DNA of 64,000 bases from Vicinamibacterales bacterium (lineage in GTDB: Bacteria > Acidobacteriota > Vicinamibacteria > Vicinamibacterales > UBA823): assembly GCA_036012125.1 (NCBI GenBank), contig DASCOS010000009.1, positions 124,001-188,000 on the forward strand. Direction: 5' to 3'. Of the stretch, positions 27,454-36,685 are shown in pieces. Below the pieces are notes generated by a model. The model had not been told where the DNA came from. It did no database searches and saw only the letters and a program-made list of their open reading frames with translations. A program made the position numbers and the translations under genes. Position 1 is the first letter of the stretch. Every line of letters starts with the position of its first letter.

Positions 27454-28599
27454 TTACTGGATAGAAAGCATCCGGTCGAGAGCAACCCGGGTCCAATGTT
27501 TCTGGTCATCGGGCACTTCAACCTGGTTATGAACTTCGCCCTCGATCAGAGATTCAAGAACCCAGCAGAGATGGTTCGGCGACACACGGAACATGGTGGA
27601 ACACAGGCACCCAAGCCCATCAAGGGTCAAGACCGTTCTACTAGGTGCCATTTCCTTAGCAAGGCGATTCACTAAATGAATTTCGGTGCCCACCGCCCAC
27701 ACCGAACCTACAGCACTCTCCCGAATGCGTTGAATGATCGTGTCTGTGGAGCCGCTAGCATCAGCCGCCTGCACAACCTCCCAGGTACACTCGGGATGGA
27801 CAATCACGCGCACCTCGGGTTCAGCCAAGCGCAACTGCTCAATTTGAGCGACCGAAAATCTAGTGTGGACAGAACAGTGGCCTCTCCACAAAATTAGCTT
27901 AGCAGCCGCTACCTCGTCTGGTCTCAGGCCGCCCATCGGCTGCTGTGGATCCCAAACGACCATCTCATCAAGCGGCACACCCATGGAGTATGCGGTGTTC
28001 CGCCCTAAGTGTTGGTCAGGCAGGAAAAGAATCTTCTCACCACGCTCCCAACCCCACCGCAGCGTGGCAACAGAGTTACTTGAAGTGCAGACAACACCAC
28101 CCTCACGACCACAAAAGGCCTTAATGTCCGCGGCTGAGTTCATATATGTCACGGGCACGACATCGGTAACACCTAGTTCTTCGAGCTCGCGCCAGCAGAC
28201 TTCAAGTTCGTCTGCCGCTGCCATATCGGCCATCGAGCAACCAGCAGAAAGGTCAGGTAGGATGACCCGTTGATACGGAGCACTGAGTACATCCGCACTT
28301 TCAGCCATAAAGTGGACGCCACAGAAGATGATGAACTCGGTGTCTGAACGTTCTGCTGCAACCTTGGCAAGCTTGAACGAGTCACCGCTATAGTCGGCGA
28401 ACTTGAAAACCTCATCGCGCTGGTAATGATGGCCAAGGATCACCAACCGATCCCCAAGAGCCAACCGCGCTGCCGAAATTCGGACTTCCAATTCTTCGTC
28501 AGATACGCCTAGGTAACGCTCAGGGAGCGGCTGACGTTCACCGATCTGCTGACGTTCGTACTCGTTCAACACTTCGAGTTGCGTGGAGCCTACAACCAT
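27454..28599 (-). CDS. nadA: Quinolinate synthase NadA
   Basis: 381 residues. It condenses iminoaspartate with dihydroxyacetone phosphate to quinolinate for NAD synthesis, using a [4Fe-4S] cluster. Triplicated-fold markers: LVILGHHYQRDEVFKFADYSGDS, FCGVHFMAESADVL, DLSAGCSMADMAAAD, YMNSAADIKAFCG, VVCTSSNSV, FLPDQHLGRNTA, VHPECTWEVV and LDGLGCLCSTM. The expected cluster cysteines lie in AGCSMAD, HPEC and one of GCLC. A 10-bp inverted repeat at 28621-28652 lies just upstream. nadB and nadC are not in the window. Confidence 0.96.
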   Translation of the reverse strand: MVVGSTQLEVLNEYERQQIGERQPLPERYLGVSDEELEVRISAARLALGDRLVILGHHYQRDEVFKFADYSGDSFKLAKVAAERSDTEFIIFCGVHFMAESADVLSAPYQRVILPDLSAGCSMADMAAADELEVCWRELEELGVTDVVPVTYMNSAADIKAFCGREGGVVCTSSNSVATLRWGWERGEKILFLPDQHLGRNTAYSMGVPLDEMVVWDPQQPMGGLRPDEVAAAKLILWRGHCSVHTRFSVAQIEQLRLAEPEVRVIVHPECTWEVVQAADASGSTDTIIQRIRESAVGSVWAVGTEIHLVNRLAKEMAPSRTVLTLDGLGCLCSTMFRVSPNHLCWVLESLIEGEVHNQVEVPDDQKHWTRVALDRMLSIQ

Positions 28600-28620
28600 C
28601 GTCTAATTTGATGCCTCCAT

Positions 28621-28652
28621 CCTGTGATTGTGAAATTTTGCTCAATCACAGG
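28621..28652. repeat. Perfect 10-bp inverted repeat in the nadA leader
   Basis: CCTGTGATTG and CAATCACAGG are separated by 12 nt and end 21 bp before the nadA start. It could be a repressor operator for NAD synthesis or a transcript hairpin (mqnE terminator or nadA attenuator). No T-run follows on the minus strand. It does not match any operator I can name with confidence. Confidence 0.7.
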
Positions 28653-28761
28653 AAGCGAAAAAGACCAGTCCCTACACCCAAGTTTTAAAAGCGGAGTGGA
28701 GCCTGGCGCTATTCGTATCCTAGCACAGCAAAGGTAGTGTTTGGTGGTCCAGTTACAGGCG

Positions 28762-29862
28762 TTAAGCAGTCACCGACAAGACGTTGTAAAGCGTGTCGCG
28801 CTCAATTGGTTGTCGGCCAGCAGCACTAATGAGCCGACCGATTTCGTGCGTCGTCATCGCTTCAGGAGTCCGCGCACCAGCCATGTGGTAGATACGCTCC
28901 TCGTGCACAGTGCCATCGAGGTCGTCTGCTCCAAACCAAAGGGCTGTCTGGGCCACGTCGACACCGGTTGCGACCCAAAACGCCTTTATGTGCGAAACAT
29001 TGTCGAGCATTAACCGTGCGACTGCGTGTACACGCAGAGTGTCGGCGGCGGTCGGCGCTGGCAACTTGCGCATCTGGTTGTTATCGGGATGAAATGCCAG
29101 TGGGATAAATGCCTGAAACCCCTCTGTCTCATCCTGCAAGTCGCGGACACGGAGCATGTGGTCCAAGCGCTCGGCCGGTGTTTCGATATGACCGTATAAC
29201 ATGGTGACGTTCGAACGCATCCCTAATTGATGCACCGTCCGATGAATCGCGAGGTAGCGCTCCGTTCCACACTTATCGTGGCTGATCTTCCGCCGCACTC
29301 TTTCGGCAAATATTTCAGCTCCACCACCAGGCAAAGAGTCCAGCCCAGCATCCATCAGTTCTCGTAAAACCTGCTCGTCAGACATCCCATAGAGATCGGC
29401 AAAGAAAGCGATCTCCACAGCCGTAAAACATTTGAGATGAACATTTGGACGGATCCGCTTAAAACCCTGCAACAGCTCAACGTAGTAGCCAAACGGAAGG
29501 TCGGGGTGAAGACCATTAACGACGTGGACTTCCGTCAACGCCTGATCCTCACGGTCACGAACCTTGTCCCAGGCCTGCTCCAACGACATCGTGTAGGCCC
29601 CCGGGTCGCCCGGCTTCAGCCGTGCGAAAGCACAAAACAAACAACTCGCTACACAAACATTCGTGGCTTCAATCCTAATATTTTGATTAAAAAAAGTCTG
29701 ATCCGCGTGTCGGCGTTCTCGTTCGCGATTGGCCAGCCAGCCCACAGCTAGAAGATCAGGCGCTTCGAACAGCCGCATGCCTTCGGCAAAACTAAGCCGC
29801 TCACCAGCCTCAAGCCGGTCGGCGATGTCCAATAGGCGTGAGGCCTCAAGTCGAAGTCGCAT
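28762..29862 (-). CDS. mqnE: Aminofutalosine synthase MqnE (radical SAM)
   Basis: 366 residues. The radical-SAM cysteines are in IEATNVCVASCLFCAFAR (CxxxCxxC), followed by VVNGLHPDLPFGYYVELL, LDSLPGGGAEIFAERVR, TMLYGHIETPAERLDHM and FIPLAFHPDNNQM, all typical of MqnE rather than MqnC. The enzyme joins chorismate-derived 3-[(1-carboxyvinyl)oxy]benzoate and SAM to aminofutalosine in the futalosine menaquinone route. It is divergent from the B12 uptake operon, beyond which mqnD is encoded. Confidence 0.94.
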   Translation of the reverse strand: MRLRLEASRLLDIADRLEAGERLSFAEGMRLFEAPDLLAVGWLANRERERRHADQTFFNQNIRIEATNVCVASCLFCAFARLKPGDPGAYTMSLEQAWDKVRDREDQALTEVHVVNGLHPDLPFGYYVELLQGFKRIRPNVHLKCFTAVEIAFFADLYGMSDEQVLRELMDAGLDSLPGGGAEIFAERVRRKISHDKCGTERYLAIHRTVHQLGMRSNVTMLYGHIETPAERLDHMLRVRDLQDETEGFQAFIPLAFHPDNNQMRKLPAPTAADTLRVHAVARLMLDNVSHIKAFWVATGVDVAQTALWFGADDLDGTVHEERIYHMAGARTPEAMTTHEIGRLISAAGRQPIERDTLYNVLSVTA

Positions 29863-29955
29863 GGATCAAGCAAGAACTACTTCGGTTCTATATCGTTAGC
29901 GCAACCCAATAAACAACGGTTCCGAAAGCCTGCAGACTGGTTCGTCATTCTCCCA

Positions 29956-29964
29956 TGCTATACT
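29956..29964 (+). promoter_or_regulatory. Extended -10 promoter of the B12 uptake operon
   Basis: TGCTATACT fits TGnTATAAT closely. There is no credible -35 box 17-18 bp upstream, which is normal for extended -10 promoters. The predicted start near 29970 coincides with the 5' edge of the cobalamin riboswitch. Confidence 0.6.
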
Positions 29965-29969
29965 CCGCC

Positions 29970-30152
29970 GCACAACCGACGCTTCCCAGTGGTCATGCGA
30001 AGTGGGTGCGAGGCCCACACGGTACCGCCACTGTAAGCGGGGAGCGAAGCGACTCGGTGCTTCGAATTTTTTGGCCACCACTGTGCTCGTGAAGAGCATG
30101 GGAAGGTGCTGTCGCTTCGTATCGATCCGCGAGTCAGGACACCTGGCCTCTG
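29970..30152 (+). ncRNA. Cobalamin (adenosylcobalamin-type) riboswitch
   Basis: All conserved blocks of the cobalamin aptamer appear in order: GTGGGTGCGAGGCCCACAC, ACCGCCACTGTAAGCGG, GGCCACCACTGTGCTCGTG with AGCATGGGAAGG, and the B12 box GAGTCAGGACACCTGGCC at 30131-30148. It controls a btuB-like receptor and BtuCDF-type transporter, the standard targets, so high cobalamin should shut the operon off. A TTGGCG/CGCCAA hairpin at 30197-30216 immediately precedes the GAGG ribosome site of the first gene, a candidate expression platform acting on translation. Confidence 0.95.
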
Positions 30153-30227
30153 GGCTCGTCTTCTTCTGCATGCCCCGGTTCATCCCGTGGGCAATCTTGG
30201 CGCGCGATTACGCCAAAGAGGAATTCA

Positions 30228-32498
30228 GTGTCCCGTTTACCGCATATCCCTTGGTTCAGTTTCCTTCTACTCACTCTCCTAACTTCTCCCCTTGCGGGAA
30301 CGGCCTTTGGAAATAACCTCTCCGGCACCGTCGTCGACCCGACCGGGCGCCCGGTTCAGTTTGCCAGCGTGTTGTTATCACGAGCAGGGACAATAAGGAC
30401 CACTACCACGACCGACTCCGCCGGGCATTTTAGTTTTATCGAACTCACAAACGGACAGTACAAACTCCACGTATCGGTTCCCGGTTTCCGCAGTGAAGTG
30501 GTGCCAGTCCATGTCGAGGCTGGCATGGTGCAATATGTAACGGTCTCACTACGCATCAGCGCTATCGCTGAATCGGTAGTCGTATCCGCGTCACAAGTTA
30601 ATCGTCCGCTATCCTACACACCGGATAGCGTGACGGTAATCGACGGCGACGACCTTCGCGCCAAGCAGATTGACACCGTCTCCGAAGGGTTACGCCTCGT
30701 CCCTGGGCTTACAGTTACACAGGGCGGAGGCAAGGGCGGCGTCACTTCACTGTTTCCACGTGGCGGCGAATCAAACTTTACGCTGGTGATTATTGATGGA
30801 GTACGTGTCAACACTTTTGGTGGTGGCTTCGATTTCGCACACCTTCCGACCGTAGACATCGAGCGCATCGAGGTCGTGCGTGGACCCCAAAGTGCCTTGT
30901 ATGGTTCAGACGCTATCGGTGCCGTCGTGCATGTCATCACAAAACGCGGCGGACCAAACCGCACCTCGGGGCTCGTCGAGAGAGGGAGCTTCGGGACTTC
31001 CCGGGCTGCTGGGACCGTTTCGGGGTCATATGGAGCCTGGCATTGGGGTGCCAGCGGTGAGCGCCTTGCCACTGACGGCTTCACGGGCCAAGCACCGGCT
31101 ACTGGTGAACCCGTTACGAACGACGACTATCAGCGCAAGATTGGCTCGTTCAGGTTTGGCTGGGATGGCAGCCGAGACATTCGAATCAGCGGTTTTGGGC
31201 ATTTGAGTTCCTACGAACGGGGCTTTCCAGGACCGTTTGGAAGCGACCCGCGCGGACACGTCAGAACGAACGACACAGTATCGCGGGGCAAGAACGATAT
31301 GCAGCTGCTTTCAATGGCCGCCGCAGTTCCATTAAATGATCGTATTACAGAACATCTGCACGTTTCTTGGAGCAATCACGATGGCGTGTTCACTAACCCG
31401 TTCGGAGTCTCGGAATCTGAGTCTCGCCGCGTAACAGTGCGCGGTCAGACCGACATGATGATTTCGCCGAGCCTTGGTTTATCGGCTGGCGGAGAACTGC
31501 ACCACGAGCAAGCAGAGAGTAGTTTTATCACCGGTCCAGATGCCAGCCGTGCGCCAATCAAACGCCGTACGGTCGGCGCTTTCGGAGAGTTACGTTACGA
31601 AGTTAGTGAACGTTTCTACGTCACTGCTGGAGTGCGTGCTGAGCAAATCCGACGCGATGCCCTGAGTCCTGACCCGAACGCATTCTCGCCACGACCGGCC
31701 TTCAACCCAAACTCGATCGTGTCGGTTAATCCGAAGCTCTCAGTTGCGTATTTTCTTCGACCTGAGAGACAGCAGAAGCAGTATTGGACTCGGCTGCACG
31801 GTAGCGCGGGTACGGGAATCCGACCACCCGACGCGTTCGAAATTGCCTTTACTGACAATCCGACTCTGAAACCCGAGCGCAACCGCAGCCTTGAATTCGG
31901 CATCGAACAGACCATCGCAGGAGGTGCCATTATTCTCGATGGAACTGGATTCTTGAATCGCTACGATGATTTAATCGTGGCGGTTGGCCGGTCTCTTCAA
32001 GACGCAAGTCGGTTCAGGACAGACAACATCTCAAACGCCCGTACGCAAGGTCTCGAACTCGCGGTCTCTGCGCGCACGCCTTGGGGACTGGAGGCGACGG
32101 TGACCTATACCTGGCTCGACACCGAGATCCTCGCGGTCGACCGATCCTCAGGCCAAGCTCCACCACCATTTCGGGTTGGAGACACCTTGCTGCGGCGACC
32201 ACACCATCAGAGCACCGTTGATCTGGTTTACCGGAAGGGGCCCCTAACAGCCTTTGGCCGGCTTCTCGCACGCGGCCGAAGTCTCGATGTTGAGCCGTCG
32301 TTCGGTGCTTTTGACGGCCTATTCATAAATCCTGGCCACAGCGTGGTCAATCTTGGCGGCACGCTCACCGTGATGACCGGTCTTGATCTCTTTGCACGAA
32401 TCACCAATTTACTCGATCACGGATATGAAGAGGTTTTTGGATTTCCTGCGCCTGGGAGAGGCGCGATCATTGGAGTGCAAGTTGCTACAAGTCGCTAA
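30228..32498 (+). CDS. btuB: TonB-dependent vitamin B12 receptor (BtuB-like) with N-terminal carboxypeptidase-regulatory-like domain
   Basis: 756 residues. The start is GTG 30228 with GAGG about 8 nt upstream. A signal peptide (FSFLLLTLLTSPLAGTAFG) is followed by a CarboxypepD_reg-like domain at about residues 28-115 (LSGTVVDPTGRPVQFASVLL), the plug (VTVIDGDDLRAKQIDTVSEGLRLVPGL, RIEVVRGPQSALYGSDAIGAVVHVIT) and a 22-strand barrel ending in GVQVATSR. E. coli BtuB has about 614 residues; the extra length is mostly the N-terminal domain. Specificity for cobalamin rests on the riboswitch and the downstream BtuDCF genes. The next gene overlaps by 17 bp. Confidence 0.93.
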   Translation: MSRLPHIPWFSFLLLTLLTSPLAGTAFGNNLSGTVVDPTGRPVQFASVLLSRAGTIRTTTTTDSAGHFSFIELTNGQYKLHVSVPGFRSEVVPVHVEAGMVQYVTVSLRISAIAESVVVSASQVNRPLSYTPDSVTVIDGDDLRAKQIDTVSEGLRLVPGLTVTQGGGKGGVTSLFPRGGESNFTLVIIDGVRVNTFGGGFDFAHLPTVDIERIEVVRGPQSALYGSDAIGAVVHVITKRGGPNRTSGLVERGSFGTSRAAGTVSGSYGAWHWGASGERLATDGFTGQAPATGEPVTNDDYQRKIGSFRFGWDGSRDIRISGFGHLSSYERGFPGPFGSDPRGHVRTNDTVSRGKNDMQLLSMAAAVPLNDRITEHLHVSWSNHDGVFTNPFGVSESESRRVTVRGQTDMMISPSLGLSAGGELHHEQAESSFITGPDASRAPIKRRTVGAFGELRYEVSERFYVTAGVRAEQIRRDALSPDPNAFSPRPAFNPNSIVSVNPKLSVAYFLRPERQQKQYWTRLHGSAGTGIRPPDAFEIAFTDNPTLKPERNRSLEFGIEQTIAGGAIILDGTGFLNRYDDLIVAVGRSLQDASRFRTDNISNARTQGLELAVSARTPWGLEATVTYTWLDTEILAVDRSSGQAPPPFRVGDTLLRRPHHQSTVDLVYRKGPLTAFGRLLARGRSLDVEPSFGAFDGLFINPGHSVVNLGGTLTVMTGLDLFARITNLLDHGYEEVFGFPAPGRGAIIGVQVATSR

Positions 32499-33318
32499 TG
32501 TCTCGTTCGCCTACGACAAGCACCTCGTCCTGAATGATGTTTCTTTTGAACTAGCTTCAGGAGGATTACTGGGCATCCTCGGGCCGAACGGCTCAGGCAA
32601 GACAACACTGTTGCGCCTACTGGGAGGCCTGCTACGTCCTACCACGGGCCAAGTCGTACTCGACGGCAGTGACCTCGATAGCATCCCTAAAGCCGAATTA
32701 GCGAAACGGATGGCAATGGTGCCACAAGAAACCTACCTTGCGTTTGACTACTCCGTCCTTGAGATCGCCTTGATGGGACGTTATCCCCATCTTCAGACTT
32801 TCGAGGTTGAAGGACCCGAGGACGTCGAGTTGGCCCGTGCCGCACTAACTGAGACCGGCACAGCTGACCTCGAGCAGCGCTCGTTTATGACGCTAAGCGG
32901 AGGTGAAAAACAGCGTGTTGTCATCGCCAGCGCCTTGGCACAATTCGGACGGCGCGCAGCCGACGCTGGCCGCCGGCCCAGCGAGGCACTTCTCCTCGAT
33001 GAACCAACCGCATCGCTCGATCTCGGTTACCAGTTGGATATAGCATCGACTATCCGTCGCTTAAACAAAGACCGATCCACAGCAGTAGTGGTCTCAACTC
33101 ACGACCTCAACTTCGCCACCAGTGTTTGTGACTACGTCGTGCTTCTTCGACAGGGATGTGTCCTCGCTGCCGGACCTACCCACGAAATTCTCCGGCCGGA
33201 CACCGTCAAAGACCTTTACGACGTGGACGCCGTAGTCGAACAACATGCCGTAGCCGGACATCTGACCATTACCCCACTGGCACGGCGTGCAACCGACGCA
33301 TCTGATGGACACAGGTGA
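32482..33318 (+). CDS. btuD: Cobalamin ABC transporter ATP-binding protein (BtuD-type)
   Basis: 278 residues from TTG 32482, chosen because GGAG lies 6 nt upstream and the protein then begins MLQVANVSFAYDKHLVL as the family does; it overlaps btuB by 17 bp. Walker A GILGPNGSGKTTLLRLLGG, Q loop MVPQETYLAFDYSV, signature LSGGEKQRV, Walker B ALLLDEPTASLDLG and switch His in VVSTHDLNFA are all present. A short insertion FGRRAADAGRRPSE lies between the signature and Walker B. Together with the permease it powers uptake from the periplasm. Confidence 0.94.
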   Translation: MLQVANVSFAYDKHLVLNDVSFELASGGLLGILGPNGSGKTTLLRLLGGLLRPTTGQVVLDGSDLDSIPKAELAKRMAMVPQETYLAFDYSVLEIALMGRYPHLQTFEVEGPEDVELARAALTETGTADLEQRSFMTLSGGEKQRVVIASALAQFGRRAADAGRRPSEALLLDEPTASLDLGYQLDIASTIRRLNKDRSTAVVVSTHDLNFATSVCDYVVLLRQGCVLAAGPTHEILRPDTVKDLYDVDAVVEQHAVAGHLTITPLARRATDASDGHR

Positions 33319-34412
33319 GTAACGAACTGACCGGCACCATGAAAAGACCATCGCACCAAACCTCGAACTCTGGCGATGAGACGCCAATCATGCCCTCGGC
33401 AAAGCGAAGTTGGAGTCTTCGTCGAAAACTGATAGTGGCTCTTAGCGGATTCGGTGGACTTGCGCTAATAACGCTCATCGTCGCTCCACTCATCGGTCCA
33501 ACACCAATCACCTTGGCACGAGTTTTCGACACTTCAGTTCCTTTCAGAGATAACGTTGACGCCCAGATCTTTTTTATCGCAAGGCTACCTCGGGCGTTGG
33601 CGGGAATCCTCGTCGGAGCATCATTAGCAGTTGCAGGTGTCGTGTTTCAAGCCTTACTGCGGAATCCGCTCGCCACGCCTTTTACCCTTGGTGTGTCAGC
33701 TGGTGCCTCACTCGGTGCAATGTTAGTAATCACCCTCGGACTACCTAGTGCGGTGGCTGGAATCCCAGCGGTGCCGATTGCGAGTCTACTCGGGTCGCTT
33801 GGCGCGGCTAGCATTGTCTACGCTATGGCAACGCTCAGACATCGAGGACTGTCAACGACTGTCCTAATACTCGCGGGAGTGACGCTCAATTCTTTCTTTT
33901 CGGCGCTCATTATGTTCGTGCAGTATTCGTCAGATTTCGCACAAACCTTCCAGACAGTACGCTGGCTGATGGGCAATCTCGACGTCGGTGGATTCCAACC
34001 GATCCTGGCCACACTGCCTCTTTTAGGTATCGCCTTCGTGATGTTCGGGACCCTTCCACGTGCACTCAACCTCTTGACCCTAGGTAGTGACAGCGCTGCC
34101 GCCAGAGGCGTGGACGTTCTCCGCGTTCAACGCGTGGCGTTTCTGAGTGCATCCCTCGCAACAGGTGCAGCTGTGTCGCTAAGCGGTCCGATCGGTTTCA
34201 TTGGTATCGTGATTCCCCATCTCATTAGGCTGGTCGTTGGAGCCGACCACCGGATTGTCATGCCGGCTTCTGCTTTCCTTGGGGCCGCGTTTCTAGTTGC
34301 GTGTGATGTTGCTGCACGTTCCGTTATGGCACCGCTTGAGCTACCAGTTGGTGTTATCACAGCGCTGACCGGTGGACCGTTCTTTCTATGGCTATTGGTG
34401 CGACGACGATGA
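33315..34412 (+). CDS. btuC: Cobalamin ABC transporter permease (BtuC/FecCD family)
   Basis: 365 residues from GTG 33315, overlapping the ATPase stop as GTGA. After a charged stretch of about 35 residues come ten hydrophobic helices with the FecCD marks RLPRALAGILVGASLAVAGVVFQALLRNPLATPFTLGVSAGASLGA, GSDSAAARGVDV (coupling loop; Gly-rich) and LSGPIGFIGIVIPHLIRLVVGADHR (the segments are shown in parts: RLPRALAGILVG, RNPLATPFTLGVSAGA, GPIGFIGIVIPHLIR). Homologues carry haem, siderophores or B12; the riboswitch indicates B12. Confidence 0.93.
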   Translation: MSNELTGTMKRPSHQTSNSGDETPIMPSAKRSWSLRRKLIVALSGFGGLALITLIVAPLIGPTPITLARVFDTSVPFRDNVDAQIFFIARLPRALAGILVGASLAVAGVVFQALLRNPLATPFTLGVSAGASLGAMLVITLGLPSAVAGIPAVPIASLLGSLGAASIVYAMATLRHRGLSTTVLILAGVTLNSFFSALIMFVQYSSDFAQTFQTVRWLMGNLDVGGFQPILATLPLLGIAFVMFGTLPRALNLLTLGSDSAAARGVDVLRVQRVAFLSASLATGAAVSLSGPIGFIGIVIPHLIRLVVGADHRIVMPASAFLGAAFLVACDVAARSVMAPLELPVGVITALTGGPFFLWLLVRRR

Positions 34413-35278
34413 CTCGACGAAGGAACTGGTTCGTTATCGCTGTGTGGCTTGTGTTCGTTGCCGACTTACAGACGCAGACACCACAACGGATCGTGTCGGT
34501 AATTCCGGCTGTCACTGAGATTTTGTTCGCCATCGGTGCTGGTCCGCAGGTAGTGGGAGTCGGGAGCTACGATAATTTCCCCCTAGACATTGGCAATCTA
34601 CCGCGCGTCGGCGGCTTAATTGACCCAGATGTCGAGGCCATCATCGCACTGCGTCCCGACCTGGTCGTCCCCTACGACACACAAGTCGACCTGACGACCC
34701 AACTTACGAGAGCAGGAATCCCACTGTTCGTGTACTCACACGGTACATTGGCCGATATTCCCACAACTATCCGCCAGTTAGGTCAGCGCACTGGCCACAT
34801 GATGGAAGCGAACAAGGTGGCCCTCGATATTGAAGATGGGTTAACAGGGATCGCGGAAGCGGTGTCCGGACGTCATCACCCGAGAACACTCCTAGTTATC
34901 GCACGGGAACCGTATTCTCTCCGCAACCTCTTCGCCAGTGGTGGCTCGGGATTTCAGCATGACATGCTCGAGCTAGCCGGGGCTAAGAACGTGCTCGACG
35001 GCACTCTGAACCGAGCGGTGCAGGTGACAACCGAAATGATTCTGCAGGCTGCTCCTGAGATCGTAATTGAAGTAAGGACAGTAAATCGGCTTCCAGACAC
35101 CGAAATCGAAAAGGAAATAGAGGTGTGGAACGCTCTACCTTCATTGCCAGCCGTCCAAAACCAGAACGTTATTTTCCTGACTGGAAATGATCTTGTGATC
35201 CCCGGACCGCGTATTGTTCAGGCCATTACCCGATTCGCTCTCGTTCTACACCCCGACGCACCACTGCCAAATCGATAA
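34409..35278 (+). CDS. btuF: Periplasmic cobalamin-binding protein (BtuF-type)
   Basis: 289 residues from ATG 34409, which overlaps the permease stop as ATGA; a start at 34388 would lie inside the permease gene. The N-terminus RRRNWFVIAVWLVFVADLQTQ is a signal peptide. The class III binding-protein fold is shown by RIVSVIPAVTEILFAIGAG, VVGVGSYDNFPLDIGNLPRVGG, DVEAIIALRPDLVVPYD and FASGGSGFQHDMLELAGAKNV. It delivers B12 to the permease. Last gene of the operon. Confidence 0.92.
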   Translation: MTRRRNWFVIAVWLVFVADLQTQTPQRIVSVIPAVTEILFAIGAGPQVVGVGSYDNFPLDIGNLPRVGGLIDPDVEAIIALRPDLVVPYDTQVDLTTQLTRAGIPLFVYSHGTLADIPTTIRQLGQRTGHMMEANKVALDIEDGLTGIAEAVSGRHHPRTLLVIAREPYSLRNLFASGGSGFQHDMLELAGAKNVLDGTLNRAVQVTTEMILQAAPEIVIEVRTVNRLPDTEIEKEIEVWNALPSLPAVQNQNVIFLTGNDLVIPGPRIVQAITRFALVLHPDAPLPNR

Positions 35279-35321
35279 CTAATGAAGGCACTCGTTTTGT
35301 GGACTCCCGACTCAGAAGCAA

Positions 35322-36149
35322 TCAGCTGACAAATTCAATCGGAATCTGGTTCGGGATCAGTTGTCGGGCAAACGCGTCACCGAAAAGCCTCGCCACAGCC
35401 TCCCGGCCACGTGCACCATAATCCAACGTCAGCTCATTCACGTACATCCCAACGAACCGATCAGTCCGTGCCGTATCAAGCCCACGGCCGAACTGTCCAG
35501 CATATTCAAGCGCTTCTGAACGGTGTGAAAGTGCATAGGCAATACTTTCGCGGAGCATCTTCGAGACACTCCGCATTTCCTCTATACCGAGGTCTCGGCG
35601 GATAATGTTGCAACCCAAGGGCAGCGGTAATCCGTCGGTCTGATGCGCCCACCATTCTCCTAAATCAATTAACTTGCACAGACCATCGTCGGCATAGGTG
35701 AGCTGCCCTTCATGGATCAGGAGGCCAGCTTCAGCATTGCCAGCAAGCACAGCTGGTTGGATCTCGTCAAACGGCAAAACCGTGTACTCAAAATCTGGCT
35801 CATAGAGTTGAAGAACCAAATAAGCTGTCGTCAGAGTTCCAGGAATCGCGACCCGCGCTCCCTTAACTTCCTTGGGACCGTCAGGGCGCGCCACGACGAT
35901 TGGTCCGTAACGATCACCCATGCTGGCGCCGTGCGGTAGCAGCGCGTAACGCTCGACCAGTTGGGCGTAGGCGTGAAACGACACAGCGGTAACCTCATAA
36001 CGTCCCTCAAAGGCTGCACGATTCAGCGTCTCAATATCGGCAAGAACCTGTTCCACTTCGAACACGCCAGTAGCAACAGCACCACTGGCTAGGCCATAAA
36101 ACATGAACGCGTCGTCAGAATCTGGACTGTGTGCAACAGTAATTTTCAT
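35322..36149 (-). CDS. mqnD: MqnD-like 1,4-dihydroxy-6-naphthoate synthase
   Basis: 275 residues. Begins MKITVAHSPDSDDAFMFYGLASG, the MqnD version of the motif (MqnA has GRIxYVN), then VTAVSFHAYAQLVERYALLPHGASMGDRYGPIVVA, GTLTTAYLVLQLYEPDFEYTVLPFDEI, AGLLIHEGQLTY and LPLPLGCNIIRRDL. It cleaves cyclic dehypoxanthine futalosine in menaquinone synthesis, complementing mqnE at 28762. Convergent with btuF, 43 bp between stops. Confidence 0.92.
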   Translation of the reverse strand: MKITVAHSPDSDDAFMFYGLASGAVATGVFEVEQVLADIETLNRAAFEGRYEVTAVSFHAYAQLVERYALLPHGASMGDRYGPIVVARPDGPKEVKGARVAIPGTLTTAYLVLQLYEPDFEYTVLPFDEIQPAVLAGNAEAGLLIHEGQLTYADDGLCKLIDLGEWWAHQTDGLPLPLGCNIIRRDLGIEEMRSVSKMLRESIAYALSHRSEALEYAGQFGRGLDTARTDRFVGMYVNELTLDYGARGREAVARLFGDAFARQLIPNQIPIEFVS

Positions 36150-36178
36150 CGTTTTAAGGGATTGGGTTCACTAACAGA

Positions 36179-36685
36179 TCAAAGATCGTCGTTCTCGGAC
36201 TCTGGATAGGAATCGGCGACCCGACTCACAATGATCGTGAGTCCGAACAAAATGAGGACGGCGGATGCCGTAAGGCCAACGTAGGCACCGATACCAGTCA
36301 GTGGAACCTGTGGTTCGGTAATCGGTCGGCCCACAATGATTTCGGTCGCTTGCGCGACGGCCCACGCTTCTTCGGTGGCCGCCCGTTCGAGAAATTGCTG
36401 CCCCACGAATAGAATACCGAAAGCAGTCAGTCCGACAAGCAAGAGCGGGTGCCTGGAATTCTTTCGTGTGATCAGACTGAGCGTAGCCAACACCACCGCA
36501 AGCACACCCAAGCCAAATATCCAGAAGCCAGCGATACCAGGGATTCCCCCTAGAGTGCGGTCTCCGATGTATAACCACGGAAAGAACGCACTAACCACTA
36601 ATCCGACGCCCGCTGAAATAGCAACGTAATAACCACGCATGACATCGGTTTTCACTGCATACAACACACTCATTACGCCCATCAT
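36179..36685 (-). CDS. Small four-helix membrane protein, unrecognised
   Basis: 168 residues if started at ATG 36685; longer frames run into the Fe-S carrier gene, and ATG 36673 or 36640 (MRGYYVAISAG) are also possible. Four hydrophobic segments: AISAGVGLVVSAFFPWLYIG, GFWIFGLGVLAVVLATLSLI, LLLVGLTAFGILFVGQQFL and GAYVGLTASAVLILFGLTIIV, with a glutamine/glutamate-rich loop and an acidic tail. I cannot assign a function. It is separated from the Fe-S genes by about 90 bp. Confidence 0.65.
   Translation of the reverse strand: MMGVMSVLYAVKTDVMRGYYVAISAGVGLVVSAFFPWLYIGDRTLGGIPGIAGFWIFGLGVLAVVLATLSLITRKNSRHPLLLVGLTAFGILFVGQQFLERAATEEAWAVAQATEIIVGRPITEPQVPLTGIGAYVGLTASAVLILFGLTIIVSRVADSYPESENDDL

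Noticed and set aside
30614-31084. 156-codon minus-strand frame inside the btuB-like gene
   Set aside because: The plus strand holds a clear TonB plug and barrel; the antisense frame is low-complexity and serine/proline-rich.
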